Below are positions 8,473 through 16,463 of a stretch of DNA of 64,000 nt, one piece after another. The stretch comes from Martinezella calliandrae (lineage in GTDB: Bacteria > Pseudomonadota > Alphaproteobacteria > Rhizobiales > Rhizobiaceae): assembly GCF_030272695.1 (NCBI RefSeq), contig NZ_JARFYN010000029.1, positions 1 to 64,000 of the forward strand, in the 5' to 3' direction. Numbering within the stretch: position 1 is the first letter of the stretch; every line of letters starts with the position of its first letter. Below the pieces are notes generated by a model. That model searched no databases. It was not told the DNA's origin and saw only the letters and a program-made list of their open reading frames with translations. The position numbers were made by a program, and so were the translations under genes.

Positions 8473-9291
8473 ATGACCTTTTCCAACCTTTTGAAATCCG
8501 CTGTGTTCGGAATTGCCATGCTGGGTGTGACCGTGCCCGCCATGGCCGACCAGCTTGCTGACATCAAGGCCAAAGGCAAGATCGAAACGGCCACCGACAT
8601 GCACTACGCACCGTTCGACATGATCGATAACGGCACTTACGAAGGCATGACGAAGGATCTCTACGACGGCGTCGCGAAGGAGATCGGCGCCGAGCCGGTC
8701 TACCAGGATATTCCTTGGACCGCCGAACTGCCCGGCCTCGAGGTCAAGAAGTTCGACATCATCATCGCGCCGGTCACAATTACACCAGAGCGACTGCAGC
8801 GCTACGCCTTTACATTGCCGATCGCCGACGCCACCGTCGCGCTGTTGCGTGCCGCCAACAATACCGACCTGAAGAAGCCAGAGGACATCAAGGGCAAGAC
8901 CGTCGGCGTGCAGCAGGGCACCGCGCAGTTCAAGCAGCTTCAGGCCTTCGGCGACAAGATTGGCGGGGTGAACATCAAGGAATATGGCACCACCGACGAA
9001 GCCTATGCCGATCTCGCCGCCGGCCGTCTGGACGCGGTTGCCGGCTCGCTGCCAAACCTCACCTACCTGGTCAAGACCCGCCCCGAAACATTTGCCATGT
9101 TCGATAAGGCGACTTTTGGCCAGCCGACCTATTTCGCCTGGGTCGTGTGCAAGGACGCTGACAGCGAAAGCTTCGTCAAGGCCATCAACGCCGCCATGCT
9201 GAAGATGACGGACGACGGGCGCGTCAAGGCCATTCAGGAAAAGTGGCTAGGCGCTTCCGCCGCGCTGCCGCGTGAAGTGCCGACCAAGTGA
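8473..9291 (+). CDS. Amino-acid ABC transporter substrate-binding protein
   Basis: A 272-residue periplasmic binding protein of the polar amino-acid family (SBP_bac_3). The signal peptide ends near PAMADQ. The mature protein starts LADIKAKGKIETATDMHYAPF, a classic opening, and carries FDIIIAPVTITPERLQRYAF and GKTVGVQQGTAQFKQL, typical ligand-loop regions. An AAGGGG ribosome site precedes the ATG. It heads an operon with two permeases and an ATPase. The amino acid bound is not evident from the sequence. Confidence 0.92.
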   Translation: MTFSNLLKSAVFGIAMLGVTVPAMADQLADIKAKGKIETATDMHYAPFDMIDNGTYEGMTKDLYDGVAKEIGAEPVYQDIPWTAELPGLEVKKFDIIIAPVTITPERLQRYAFTLPIADATVALLRAANNTDLKKPEDIKGKTVGVQQGTAQFKQLQAFGDKIGGVNIKEYGTTDEAYADLAAGRLDAVAGSLPNLTYLVKTRPETFAMFDKATFGQPTYFAWVVCKDADSESFVKAINAAMLKMTDDGRVKAIQEKWLGASAALPREVPTK

Positions 9292-9298
9292 GGATCCG

Positions 9299-9326
9299 AC
9301 GCGGGCGGGGGTGATCCCGCCCGCGT
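9299..9326 (+). terminator. Intercistronic hairpin after the amino-acid-binding-protein gene
   Basis: A perfect 11-bp stem (ACGCGGGCGGG at 9299-9309 with CCCGCCCGCGT at 9316-9326) encloses a 6-base loop, 7 bp after the stop codon. There is no U-run. It probably protects the binding-protein transcript and dampens downstream expression. Confidence 0.7.
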
Positions 9327-9406
9327 AATAGTTTCCCTTGCCGGGAGCCATCTATTGCGCAGTAGCCCATGCGACGGCCCTGCGTGAACCCGGTCCTGGA
9401 GTGGTG

Positions 9407-10054
9407 ATGTTTTCGATCTCGACTTTTCTTGGCAGTTTCCAGCCGCTCTTCTGGGCATCGCGCTTCACGCTGCTGATCTCCATTTTGGGCATCGCGCTCG
9501 GACTTGTGGTCGGCGCGCTGATCTGTGCCGCGGCCCTTTCGCGCGCAACCTGGCTGCGCTGGGTCGCGGCCCTTTGGGTCAGCTTTCTGCGCGGCGTTCC
9601 GCTGCTGGTCCAGCTGCTCCTGTGTTATTATCTGTTGCCTGTCATCGGCATAAACGTGCCGGCTATGGTCGCGGCCGTGGTCACTGTCGGCGTCTGCTCC
9701 AGCGCCTATGTCTCGGAGATTTGGCGCGGCGCAATCACCGCATTGCCCAGAGGACAGATCGAGGCGGCAACTGCTATCGGCATGCGGCCGAGTGACATCT
9801 GGCTGCGGGTGATCCTACCGCAGGCGTTTGCCATATCGTTGCCGGCGCTGGTTAATGAGTTGATCCTTCTGGTCAAGGCCTCGTCACTGGTTTCCGTCGT
9901 CGGGATTCTGGAGGTAACACGCGCCAGCCAGGCCCAGGCGGCCATGACCTTCCGCCCACTGGAAGTCTATATCGCGGCGGCCTGTATCTATCTGATCATC
10001 AATCTATGCCTTGCAGCGCTCGGGCGCTATCTTGAACACAGGGTGGCCGTGTAA
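9407..10054 (+). CDS. Amino-acid ABC transporter permease (first)
   Basis: A 215-residue inner-membrane permease of the HisMQ/GlnP family. It has the EAA loop (GQIEAATAIGMRPSDIWLRV) and about five membrane segments. The ATG at 9407 is chosen because a GGAG ribosome site lies 5 bp upstream, and the longer frame from 9338 adds only non-family residues. Its TAA overlaps the ATG of the next permease by one base, so the two should be translated together. Confidence 0.9.
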   Translation: MFSISTFLGSFQPLFWASRFTLLISILGIALGLVVGALICAAALSRATWLRWVAALWVSFLRGVPLLVQLLLCYYLLPVIGINVPAMVAAVVTVGVCSSAYVSEIWRGAITALPRGQIEAATAIGMRPSDIWLRVILPQAFAISLPALVNELILLVKASSLVSVVGILEVTRASQAQAAMTFRPLEVYIAAACIYLIINLCLAALGRYLEHRVAV

Positions 10055-10716
10055 TGGACCTGAGCATCCTGGTGCATTATTGGCCGACCCTGCTGGGCGG
10101 CTTCAAGTTGACGGTCTTCTGCTGGGTACTCGGCACCGTATTCAGCATGGTACTAGGCCTGATCATTTCATTGGCGCAGCGTTACGGACCGCGACCGTTC
10201 GGCTGGCTGCTACGGGCCTACATAGAGGTCATCCGTGGCACGCCCTTCCTGGTGCAACTCTTTGTGCTCTACTACGGCGGTCCCTTGCTGGGACTGCGCC
10301 TTGACGCTCTGCCGGCCGGTATTCTAGGGCTCACTGTCTATGGCAGTCCCTATTTTGCCGAGATTTTCCGTGCAGGTTAGCTCGCTGTGCCCGTAGGCCT
10401 GCTCGAGGCAGCGCGCGCCATCGGCATGTCGGAATTGACCATCGTGGCTCGCATCCTTTTGCCGCTCAGCCTGGTCTCGGCACTCCCGGCACTGGTCAAT
10501 TTCTCTTTCATTTTGACCAAGGAGACGGTCATCCTGTCCATCATCACCGTCCCCGAGGTGATGTACTCGGTGCAGCGCATGTCCACCGAAACATTCCGCT
10601 ATCTGGAAGCGAACCTAGTGCTGGCGCTATTTTTCTGGGCGCTGGTCGAAATCATCTCGCGTGCCGGCCGTCTGCTGGAGACACGCATTACCAAACATCT
10701 GATCGAAAGGACGTAG
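10054..10716 (+). pseudogene. Amino-acid ABC transporter permease (second), interrupted by in-frame amber codon
   Basis: The frame encodes a typical HisMQ-type permease of 220 codons, but codon 109 is TAG (10378-10380). The two halves lie in the same frame. The first ends PYFAEIFRAG. The second carries on LAVPVGLLEAARAIGMS, the EAA loop needed to contact the ATPase. Nothing else is disrupted. Truncation would remove the EAA loop and the last membrane segments. Options are a recent nonsense mutation, amber read-through or a sequencing error. A downstream restart is possible but would give half a permease. The ATPase follows 1 bp after the stop codon. Confidence 0.85.
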
Positions 10717-10717
10717 G

Positions 10718-11494
10718 ATGGTTGAAGCGTCATCCGTCGAGATCCGCAAGGTCAACAAGTTCTACCGTCCCTTTCAGGCGTTGAAGGAAGTAAACCTGTC
10801 GATACTGCCAGGCAAGGTCACCTGCCTTATCGGCCCTTCCGGCTCGGGCAAGTCCACGCTGTTGCGCTGCATCAACTTCCTGGAAGAATACGATTCCGGT
10901 GAGATTACCATTGACGGCCGGTTGATCGGCTATGTCAGCCCCGGTGGCCGCAAGATGCCGGGCCGAAAGCTCCGCGAGATGCGGCGTACCATCGGTATGG
11001 TGTTCCAGCAATTCAATCTCTGGCCGCATATGACAGCGTTGCAGAACGTGGCGGAAGGTTTGATCCGCGTTCGCGGCCTGCCCAAAACGGAGGCCTTGGC
11101 TCGTGCCGCCGAGGCGCTGAAGAAGGTGGGACTGGCCGACAAGTTGGCCAACCATCCCTCACGCCTTTCCGGCGGCCAACAGCAGCGCGTCGCCATTGCC
11201 CGCGCAATCGCCATGGAGCCGCGCCTGACGCTGTTCGACGAACCGACCTCGGCGCTCGATCCTGAACTGGTGGGAGAGGTGCTCAGCGTCATGCGGACGC
11301 TCGCCGCTGAAGGCATGACCATGGTTGTCGTCACGCATGAGATGGGTTTCGCCGCCCATGTCGCGGACCGGGTCGCCTTCATGGAAAAGGGCGAACTCGT
11401 AGGTGTCGATGCGCCGGCCCGCATTCTTCATCACCCCCAAGATCAGCGCATCCAATCCTTCCTGCGCACCTATCACGAGCGCAACAGCTTTTGA
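10718..11494 (+). CDS. Amino-acid ABC transporter ATP-binding protein
   Basis: A 258-residue ATPase of the GlnQ/HisP type. Walker A reads GPSGSGKST, the Q-loop region MVFQQFNLWPHM, the signature LSGGQQQRV, Walker B LTLFDEPTSALD, and the switch His is in VVVTHEMGF. It follows the interrupted permease by 1 bp and completes the uptake operon that begins at 8473. Confidence 0.93.
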   Translation: MVEASSVEIRKVNKFYRPFQALKEVNLSILPGKVTCLIGPSGSGKSTLLRCINFLEEYDSGEITIDGRLIGYVSPGGRKMPGRKLREMRRTIGMVFQQFNLWPHMTALQNVAEGLIRVRGLPKTEALARAAEALKKVGLADKLANHPSRLSGGQQQRVAIARAIAMEPRLTLFDEPTSALDPELVGEVLSVMRTLAAEGMTMVVVTHEMGFAAHVADRVAFMEKGELVGVDAPARILHHPQDQRIQSFLRTYHERNSF

Positions 11495-12065
11495 TTGGCT
11501 TTGGTCATCGGTTTCATCGGCCAAAAGAAGGTGAAGACGAGGATCGGACGCCACTCGATGGGGCATCTCTTTCCCGACCGTGTTGGCACGATCGTCAAGG
11601 CGTTTGTTGGCGACGTCCTTGAGACATACCACCGAAGACCAGACATAACTCTTGAAGTGGTCAAGCCCGCGCCAGGTACGCGGGCCAGATCACAAAAAAT
11701 GCCGTTTGTGGCTTTGTCACCCGGGCTGAAATTTACCGAAAGGACGGCGCTCAGCGCGCCCGTCCGATCGTCTTTTTTGGGTGCAGGGAGAAGTCCCTCC
11801 CGCTGTGCTTGCTTACGGGCAAGCTTGCGCGCACGGCGAACCGCATCGGCTTTTTCACGCGCACGCTTTTTCTGACGGCTTCGCATAGGCGCTGGGAGCC
11901 TTCATTTCGCGGAAGACGCCTTCGCGCTAAAGCTTTTTCTTCAACGCGCGAAGTGCTTGATCGACGTTGTATCCCGCTCAAATACCTGCAAAATATCTCC
12001 TGACGCGGCCAAGGCCGCTATTTCCTGATCTTGATCGCGCAAAGTGCCTGTCGATGAATTTTACG
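11495..12065. other. Region without a recognisable gene
   Basis: Frames of 126 residues (plus, 11495-11875) and 137 residues (minus, 11473-11886) overlap each other. The minus frame opens with a very basic stretch rich in Arg and Lys. Neither resembles a family I know, and neither has a good ribosome site. Confidence 0.4.
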
Positions 12066-12488
12066 TCACGCGATCCATGGATCGATGATATCGATTCCAA
12101 ATCCATCCAAATCCTTGGTGTTACGGGTCGCGATTGTGAGGTCGTGAACAATCGCCGTGGCAGCAATCAAGCCATCCATGGACGACAGGCCCCGGCCGCT
12201 GCGCCTTGCAAGGCCCATAAGGTCACCCCATGCCAGGGCGATCGGTTCATTTACCGCGATCACCCGATTTTCGAAGCGTTCCGGAAGGTCTGTCGCCAGC
12301 CACTCAGCCAGCGCATCGCGCTTTCGCCCGGCGTCCATCAAAGCGACGCCTCGACGAATCTCGGCGATCGATACGACACTGATGAACGCACGATCCTCAT
12401 CGATTCGATCCAGCCATTCCAGAACGCGGGCTTCAGGGATCGGCCTTGTCACTTCGGACAGAACATTGGTGTCAAGCAGAAGTCTCAC
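12066..12488 (-). CDS. PIN-domain toxin (VapC/FitB type)
   Basis: A 140-residue PIN-domain ribonuclease-type toxin. Acidic catalytic positions are visible: the first Asp in LLLDTNVLSE, Glu in SIAEIRRG, Asp in SSMDGLIAATA and Asp in NTKDLDGFG. It starts with GTG at 12488, which overlaps the antitoxin's TGA by 4 bases (GTGA), the coupling normal in TA operons. All key residues are present, so it should be active and held in check by the upstream antitoxin. Confidence 0.9.
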   Translation of the reverse strand: MRLLLDTNVLSEVTRPIPEARVLEWLDRIDEDRAFISVVSIAEIRRGVALMDAGRKRDALAEWLATDLPERFENRVIAVNEPIALAWGDLMGLARRSGRGLSSMDGLIAATAIVHDLTIATRNTKDLDGFGIDIIDPWIA

Positions 12489-12751
12489 AGCGACAGATCC
12501 CGCGGTTCGTCGCGTTGGCGCTCAACATCCAATTCGGCACCGCGGAGTGGTGATTCCATCAAAAACTCTGCGAGCGAGCCCCTGCGCGCGGTCTTTCTCT
12601 GCCATTCTTCGGCAGAGACGACAACGACACTTGGCTTTCCGTTTCGTGTTATCGTCTGGGGCGTGGATTGAGCCCGCTCGATGACTTCGGAAAGTTTTGC
12701 TTTTGCGCTGGCGACGGTCCAACTTTTATCGTCGTGTGGTGATGGCTGCAT
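12485..12751 (-). CDS. Phd/YefM-type antitoxin
   Basis: An 88-residue protein with the Phd/YefM fold: SWTVASAKAKLSEVIERAQ, then TITRNGKPSVVVVSAEEW. The C-terminal acidic, flexible part should bind the PIN toxin encoded immediately downstream with a 4-base overlap. Such antitoxins usually repress their own promoter. A loose repeat that could be the operator lies upstream at 12769-12788. Confidence 0.88.
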   Translation of the reverse strand: MQPSPHDDKSWTVASAKAKLSEVIERAQSTPQTITRNGKPSVVVVSAEEWQRKTARRGSLAEFLMESPLRGAELDVERQRDEPRDLSL

Positions 12752-12768
12752 GTACGTGCTCTTTAACC

Positions 12769-12788
12769 ATAGTGACCATAATGACTAT
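12769..12788. promoter_or_regulatory. Possible antitoxin operator
   Basis: ATAGT and ACTAT form a 5-bp inverted repeat around GACCATAATG, just upstream of the antitoxin gene. It contains the same GACCAT core as the stronger palindrome before the Phd gene at 52237. The evidence is weak. Confidence 0.3.
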
Positions 12789-13059
12789 ATAAGCCAACAC
12801 AGCAAGTGCCACAAGTGCCTTGTCAGACGGGAGGGACGTTTAAAGCCATCTTGCGATCGTGGACAAGGATGTGCGCCAAGCCCTGCGTTCCGGCGCGAAG
12901 CGTCGGCTGCATCAGCCACGGCCGAGGCGGTGAACGCAGCTCCTCGTCTCTGAACGGCATCTGTTTTCGATCGGCATGGGAGGCGGAAGGAAGGCGACCA
13001 CTTCGCTATGTATTGAAATCCGCATTACAACTATACATCCGCAGCACAGGAGCGCTCTT

Positions 13060-13347
13060 ATGGCAACAATTACAACACCAAGGAAGGAAACACCCGTCTC
13101 GATGCGCTTCCGCGATGACGATCTGACTATCATTGATCGCGGCGCGGAGTTGCTCGGCATGTCTCGCACCGAGTTCATGCGTCGTGCGGCTTTGAACGAG
13201 GCGCAGGCAGCAATTCTCAACGAGACCGTCATTCGTCTCTCGCCAGATGGTTATGAGGCCTTCATGCTGGTGATCTCGGCTCCTTCTGCCGCTCCTCGAC
13301 CCAAAGCAGCCGAACGGTTACGCCGCTCAGCGCCGTGGGATCGCTAG
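13060..13347 (+). CDS. DUF1778 (TacA-like) antitoxin
   Basis: A 95-residue ribbon-helix-helix-type antitoxin: SMRFRDDDLTIIDRGAELLG, then MSRTEFMRRAA. In the DUF1778 family this part binds DNA and the C-terminal tail neutralises a GNAT toxin. The ATG at 13060 is preceded by AGGAG with 7-bp spacing. The longer frame from 12976 has no such signal. The stop codon directly abuts the GTG of the GNAT toxin gene. Confidence 0.88.
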   Translation: MATITTPRKETPVSMRFRDDDLTIIDRGAELLGMSRTEFMRRAALNEAQAAILNETVIRLSPDGYEAFMLVISAPSAAPRPKAAERLRRSAPWDR

Positions 13348-13965
13348 GTGGCGCTTTCAGGCATTGAACTGCTAGACGACACCCATCGTTTGGATGAATT
13401 CGACTGTGGAAAGCCGGCTCTGAATGCGTGGCTTACCGGCTTTGCTCGGACCAACCAGTTTCGCGGTTTCACCCGCGTTCTGGTCGTTCACGACGACGGG
13501 GCCCTCGTCGGCTACTACGGCGTCGCACCGAGTGTCATCCAGCCGAACAGTGTGCCGCGTGCGATCCGTACCGGGCTACCACCGGATCCGATTCCCTGCA
13601 TCCTAATCGGACAGCTTGCGATTGACCAGCGTTATGCCGGACGAGTCATTGGCAGCGGGTTGGTCAAGGACGCACTGCAACGCTGCATTGCTGGCGCTGA
13701 TATTGTCGGCGGTCGCGCGCTTGTGGTCCGAGCAATCGACGCCGAGGCGGAACATTACTGGCAGAGCTGGGGCTTCATCGCCTCCCGGGACAATCCTTCC
13801 GTCCTCATGCGCTCCATTCAGGACGTCCGACTCTGGTTGGCGGATACACACCCACTAGACCTTAGCGATTGCTTTCCGGCATCTCGGCCTTTGGCACCAG
13901 ACGGATGTCTCACTTCGCTTTTGACGGCATCAGGTCGAATCACCGGTGGCGCGGATCGACAGTGA
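13348..13965 (+). CDS. GNAT acetyltransferase toxin (TacT-like)
   Basis: A 205-residue GNAT N-acetyltransferase paired with the DUF1778 antitoxin. The family's known members acetylate the amino acid on charged tRNA and halt translation. Seen here are the opening LDDTHRLDEFDCGKPALNAWL, the acetyl-CoA-binding region LAIDQRYAGRVIGSGLVKDAL, and the C-terminal YWQSWGF with the conserved Tyr. The gene starts at GTG directly after the antitoxin's TAG. The C-terminal tail is about 35 residues longer than common TacT proteins, which may reflect a shifted stop. Confidence 0.87.
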   Translation: MALSGIELLDDTHRLDEFDCGKPALNAWLTGFARTNQFRGFTRVLVVHDDGALVGYYGVAPSVIQPNSVPRAIRTGLPPDPIPCILIGQLAIDQRYAGRVIGSGLVKDALQRCIAGADIVGGRALVVRAIDAEAEHYWQSWGFIASRDNPSVLMRSIQDVRLWLADTHPLDLSDCFPASRPLAPDGCLTSLLTASGRITGGADRQ

Positions 13966-14313
13966 GCAGCTTTTGCCGATTTACAGCCATTCTCGCTGAC
14001 GCGAGTAGATAAAAGAAGGAGCGAGCCCATTTAACTAGCATCGGGACATGCCAAAATCTCCAAAGTGAAGCGATTGAAATCATTGGCATGTCGCACTTGA
14101 AAATAGAATGTACCCCGTTGGACACTCAAAAAATTCATAAGCTGAATTATGGAACCGGGAGGTTTTGCCGGTTCGGGCGGTTTCGATCAGCTTTTGTGCC
14201 TGGCGGAAAGCTCACACAAAGCTTGACCGACTTTCGTATCCTGCGTTGCGAGCACGACGCCGACTTGCATCGTTGTTGTCGTCAATTCGATCGCAGCCTG
14301 GCGCTTTTTCATC
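13966..14313. other. Region without a recognisable gene
   Basis: No frame here resembles a known family. It separates the GNAT toxin gene from the dnaE2/imuB fossil on the opposite strand. Confidence 0.4.
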
Positions 14314-14398
14314 TTCGCCGTCGCAATAGCTCGTCGGCGGACGATGCGCCGCGGAGGAAGGAGAAGTGGGTCGTGACCTGCAGCTGGGCGTATCTCAT
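14314..14398 (-). pseudogene. dnaE2: dnaE2 5' remnant (error-prone DNA polymerase III alpha)
   Basis: From the ATG at 14398 the minus strand reads MRYAQLQVTTHFSFLRGASS and then ADEL, the highly conserved start of DnaE2. One missing base then shifts the frame (the continuation ATAK appears in the next frame) and similarity ends near 14314. Only about 28 of more than 1,000 codons remain. The ATG overlaps the TGA of the imuB remnant by ATGA, preserving the original imuB-dnaE2 junction. Confidence 0.75.
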
Positions 14399-14496
14399 GC
14401 GAAGATTCCATGCATGAACCATCGATGCGAGCCCGTCTCCGGATCGATACCGTCGCCGCTGCGATAGATCCAGAACGTCTGGCCAGTCTCGTCCTC
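14395..14496 (-). pseudogene. imuB: imuB 3' remnant (DNA polymerase Y-like)
   Basis: The last 33 codons of an ImuB-like protein survive: EDETGQTFWIYRSG, then HRWFMHGIFA and TGA. Ending in RW-x-HG-x-FA is characteristic of ImuB in alphaproteobacterial ImuA-ImuB-DnaE2 cassettes. The rest of the roughly 500-residue gene is absent. It is joined to the dnaE2 start by a 4-base overlap. Confidence 0.7.
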
Positions 14497-14751
14497 GAAG
14501 GGGTGTCCCTCACCCGCCCCGGTCTGATCTTGCAACCGGATCAGCCGGTCAGATCGGGGCTGATCGTCGTGCCGCCTGGCGGCCAAGCGGACATTTCTAC
14601 TTTGCACAAAAGCGGACATTCCAACTTCCCCGCATCAGTTATAACATAACATTTGTCCCGCGCGGCGTCCGTGTGAGAAGATGCCGGGGCGGATAAAATC
14701 ACCGCTTAGCTCTGCTCGGGCGAGAGATCGTCTCAGATCGACCGATCGAAC

Positions 14752-15047
14752 TTAATCACCGAATAGGACAGCGCCATAGTCGGTGGCGCCATGCAATACA
14801 TGGACGATGACCACCTTCGCGTTTTCGACGCGGCAAAAGATCAGATAGTTGCCATGACACGCCGATGGATGCCATGGTGTTCGTAGCGGGGGACGAGCGC
14901 GAAACCGCTCGGACTATCGGCGAGATCCTCATACTTGCTCCGCAGCTCCCGGACGAATGAAAGGGCGCGCCGGGAATTTTCCCGTGCGATATAATCGGCA
15001 ATCTGCTCAAGATCGTTTTCCGCCTCGTTGGAAAATTCCAGGATCAT
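14752..15047 (-). pseudogene. ParE/RelE-type toxin, frameshifted
   Basis: The first 64 codons give a ParE-type start: FSNEAENDLEQIADYIAREN, then YEHHGIHRRV. One base is missing after HRRV. The expected C-terminus continues in another frame (HGNYLIFCRVENAKVVIVHV, then LHGATDYGAVLFGD) to TAA at 14752. In the zero frame the protein stops at 68 residues, without the C-terminal strands. The start ATG overlaps the antitoxin stop by 4 bases. Barring a sequencing error, the toxin is dead while its antitoxin is intact. Confidence 0.85.
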
Positions 15048-15310
15048 ACCGATTTTTCGGCCTGGTCAGCCATCGCGCGATATTTTGTCTCGAGCCGCTC
15101 GAAGACATCGCTCGCCGGCTTCGTTCGGCCCGCGTCGGCATCGGCAATGCCGCGCATGATGGAAGCATCCAGTGCGGCAAGCCGGGTCTCGCGGTCCTGG
15201 ACCAGTCGCACACCTTCCCGTAGAACTTCGCTTTTCGAGCCATAGCGGCCTGTATCGACGAGCTGCTGGATATAGCTCTCGAGCTGCTTTCCCAGATCGG
15301 CACTAATCAT
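15044..15310 (-). CDS. ParD-type antitoxin
   Basis: An 88-residue ribbon-helix-helix antitoxin: ISADLGKQLESYIQQLVDTG, then RYGSKSEVLREGVRL, the typical ParD DNA-binding and dimerisation region. The start at 15310 is preferred over 15358 because family similarity begins there. Its C-terminal part (VFERLETKYRAMADQ) would wrap the ParE toxin, but the toxin gene downstream is frameshifted. Confidence 0.85.
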   Translation of the reverse strand: MISADLGKQLESYIQQLVDTGRYGSKSEVLREGVRLVQDRETRLAALDASIMRGIADADAGRTKPASDVFERLETKYRAMADQAEKSV

Positions 15311-15596
15311 GCTGTACTCCATCGAATGTGATGGAACACAAAATAGGCCGCTTATCAACTATTATCAATCCTCTTCGCGCTCACCCTCATTCCGAATGTG
15401 TGAGGTGAGATAAGAAAATGGAAAGAAAGAGGAAAAGCAGAGCAAACCTTCACGGAGACCGAGCTTCCCGGCGCCGTCGGCGCTCAATCGCCCCGGCGCA
15501 TCCCTGGCCGTCGTTCCCGCAAGGCTTTGCCGCGCTCGCCCTGACTGCCAGGGCCGCTCGGGCGCAGTTGCGCCGATCCGTCCGCCCTGCGGTCCG

Positions 15597-16394
15597 GGAA
15601 GTGTCTTCAAGCAAGCCCTGCAGCTTGGCGGGGCGGTCCGCAGAGGCGAAAGCAGGACGACCGTGGTCTTCGCCAGCAGCTTCACGAAGTCGGAAGACGA
15701 CGGCAAGGGCGGTGAGATCGACCGGGAAATCCCGTTCCTGAAAGCCTATACCACCTTCAACATTGAGCAAATCGACGGCTTGCCGGATCATTACCATTAT
15801 CATTCGGCTCTGGCACGAACGATCGATTACACTCGCAAGCAGGGCCTCCTGCATGAAGAGTTCGTCATCCCGGCCAACGCTCCCGAGTGGCTGCAGTTGA
15901 TGATTGCCGATCGCTCTGTCTCCGGCGCGTCAGAAGCCTTCTGGAACAGGGTCGAGGATTTCGAGAAGCGCTCCGATGCCCAGATCGCCAAAGACGTGAC
16001 GATCGCGCTGCCGATCGAGCTGACGGCTGCGCAGAACATCGCGCTTGTTCGAGATTTTGTCCAACTGCACATCACAGCCAAAGGGATGGTCGCAGATTGG
16101 GTCTATCACGATGCTCCAGGCAATCCGCACGTCCACCTGATGACGACGCTTCGGCCACTCACCGAGGACGGGTTCGGCGCCAAGAAGCTTGCAGTTCTCG
16201 GGCCGGACGGTAATCCGATCCGCAACGATGCCGGCAAGATCGTCTACGAACTCTGGGCCGGAAGCCTCGACGACTTCAATGCGTATCGCGACGGCTGGTT
16301 TGCCTGCCAGAATCGGCATCTGGCGATGGCCGGTCTCGATAACAGTAATTCGACGGGGCGCGCCACTGGCTGGGCTGTCCCCGCTATTAACTAG
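15597..16394 (+). pseudogene. ArdC-TraA chimeric fragment (antirestriction protein joined to relaxase)
   Basis: One continuous frame joins two families. Codons from about 15597 to 15790 read like the core of ArdC (FKQALQLGGAVRRGE, TTVVFASSFTKSE, IPFLKAYTTFNIEQIDGLP), an ssDNA-binding antirestriction protein. From about 15800 to 16345 the frame matches the N-terminal relaxase part of TraA (LLHEEFVIPANAPEWL, KGMVADWVYHDAPGNPHVHL with the His cluster, MTTLRPLTEDGFG). The TraA start with its catalytic Tyr region, the ArdC metalloprotease-like end and the TraA helicase are missing. A GTG at 15663 could start a 243-residue hybrid. The sequence after MAGLD is novel and stops at 16394. Confidence 0.8.
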
Positions 16395-16463
16395 CCGTAC
16401 CGTGAATTAAAATCTGCCGGACGTATACTTTAAATTAGCCGCGAATCCGGTTAATGATAGCCG

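Noticed and set aside
11473..11886. 137-codon minus-strand frame with a basic N-terminus
   Set aside because: No recognisable domain, no ribosome site and an equally long opposing frame; kept only as an unassigned region.
12976..13059. Longer start for the DUF1778 antitoxin
   Set aside because: The added residues do not fit the family and the AGGAG site directs initiation to 13060.
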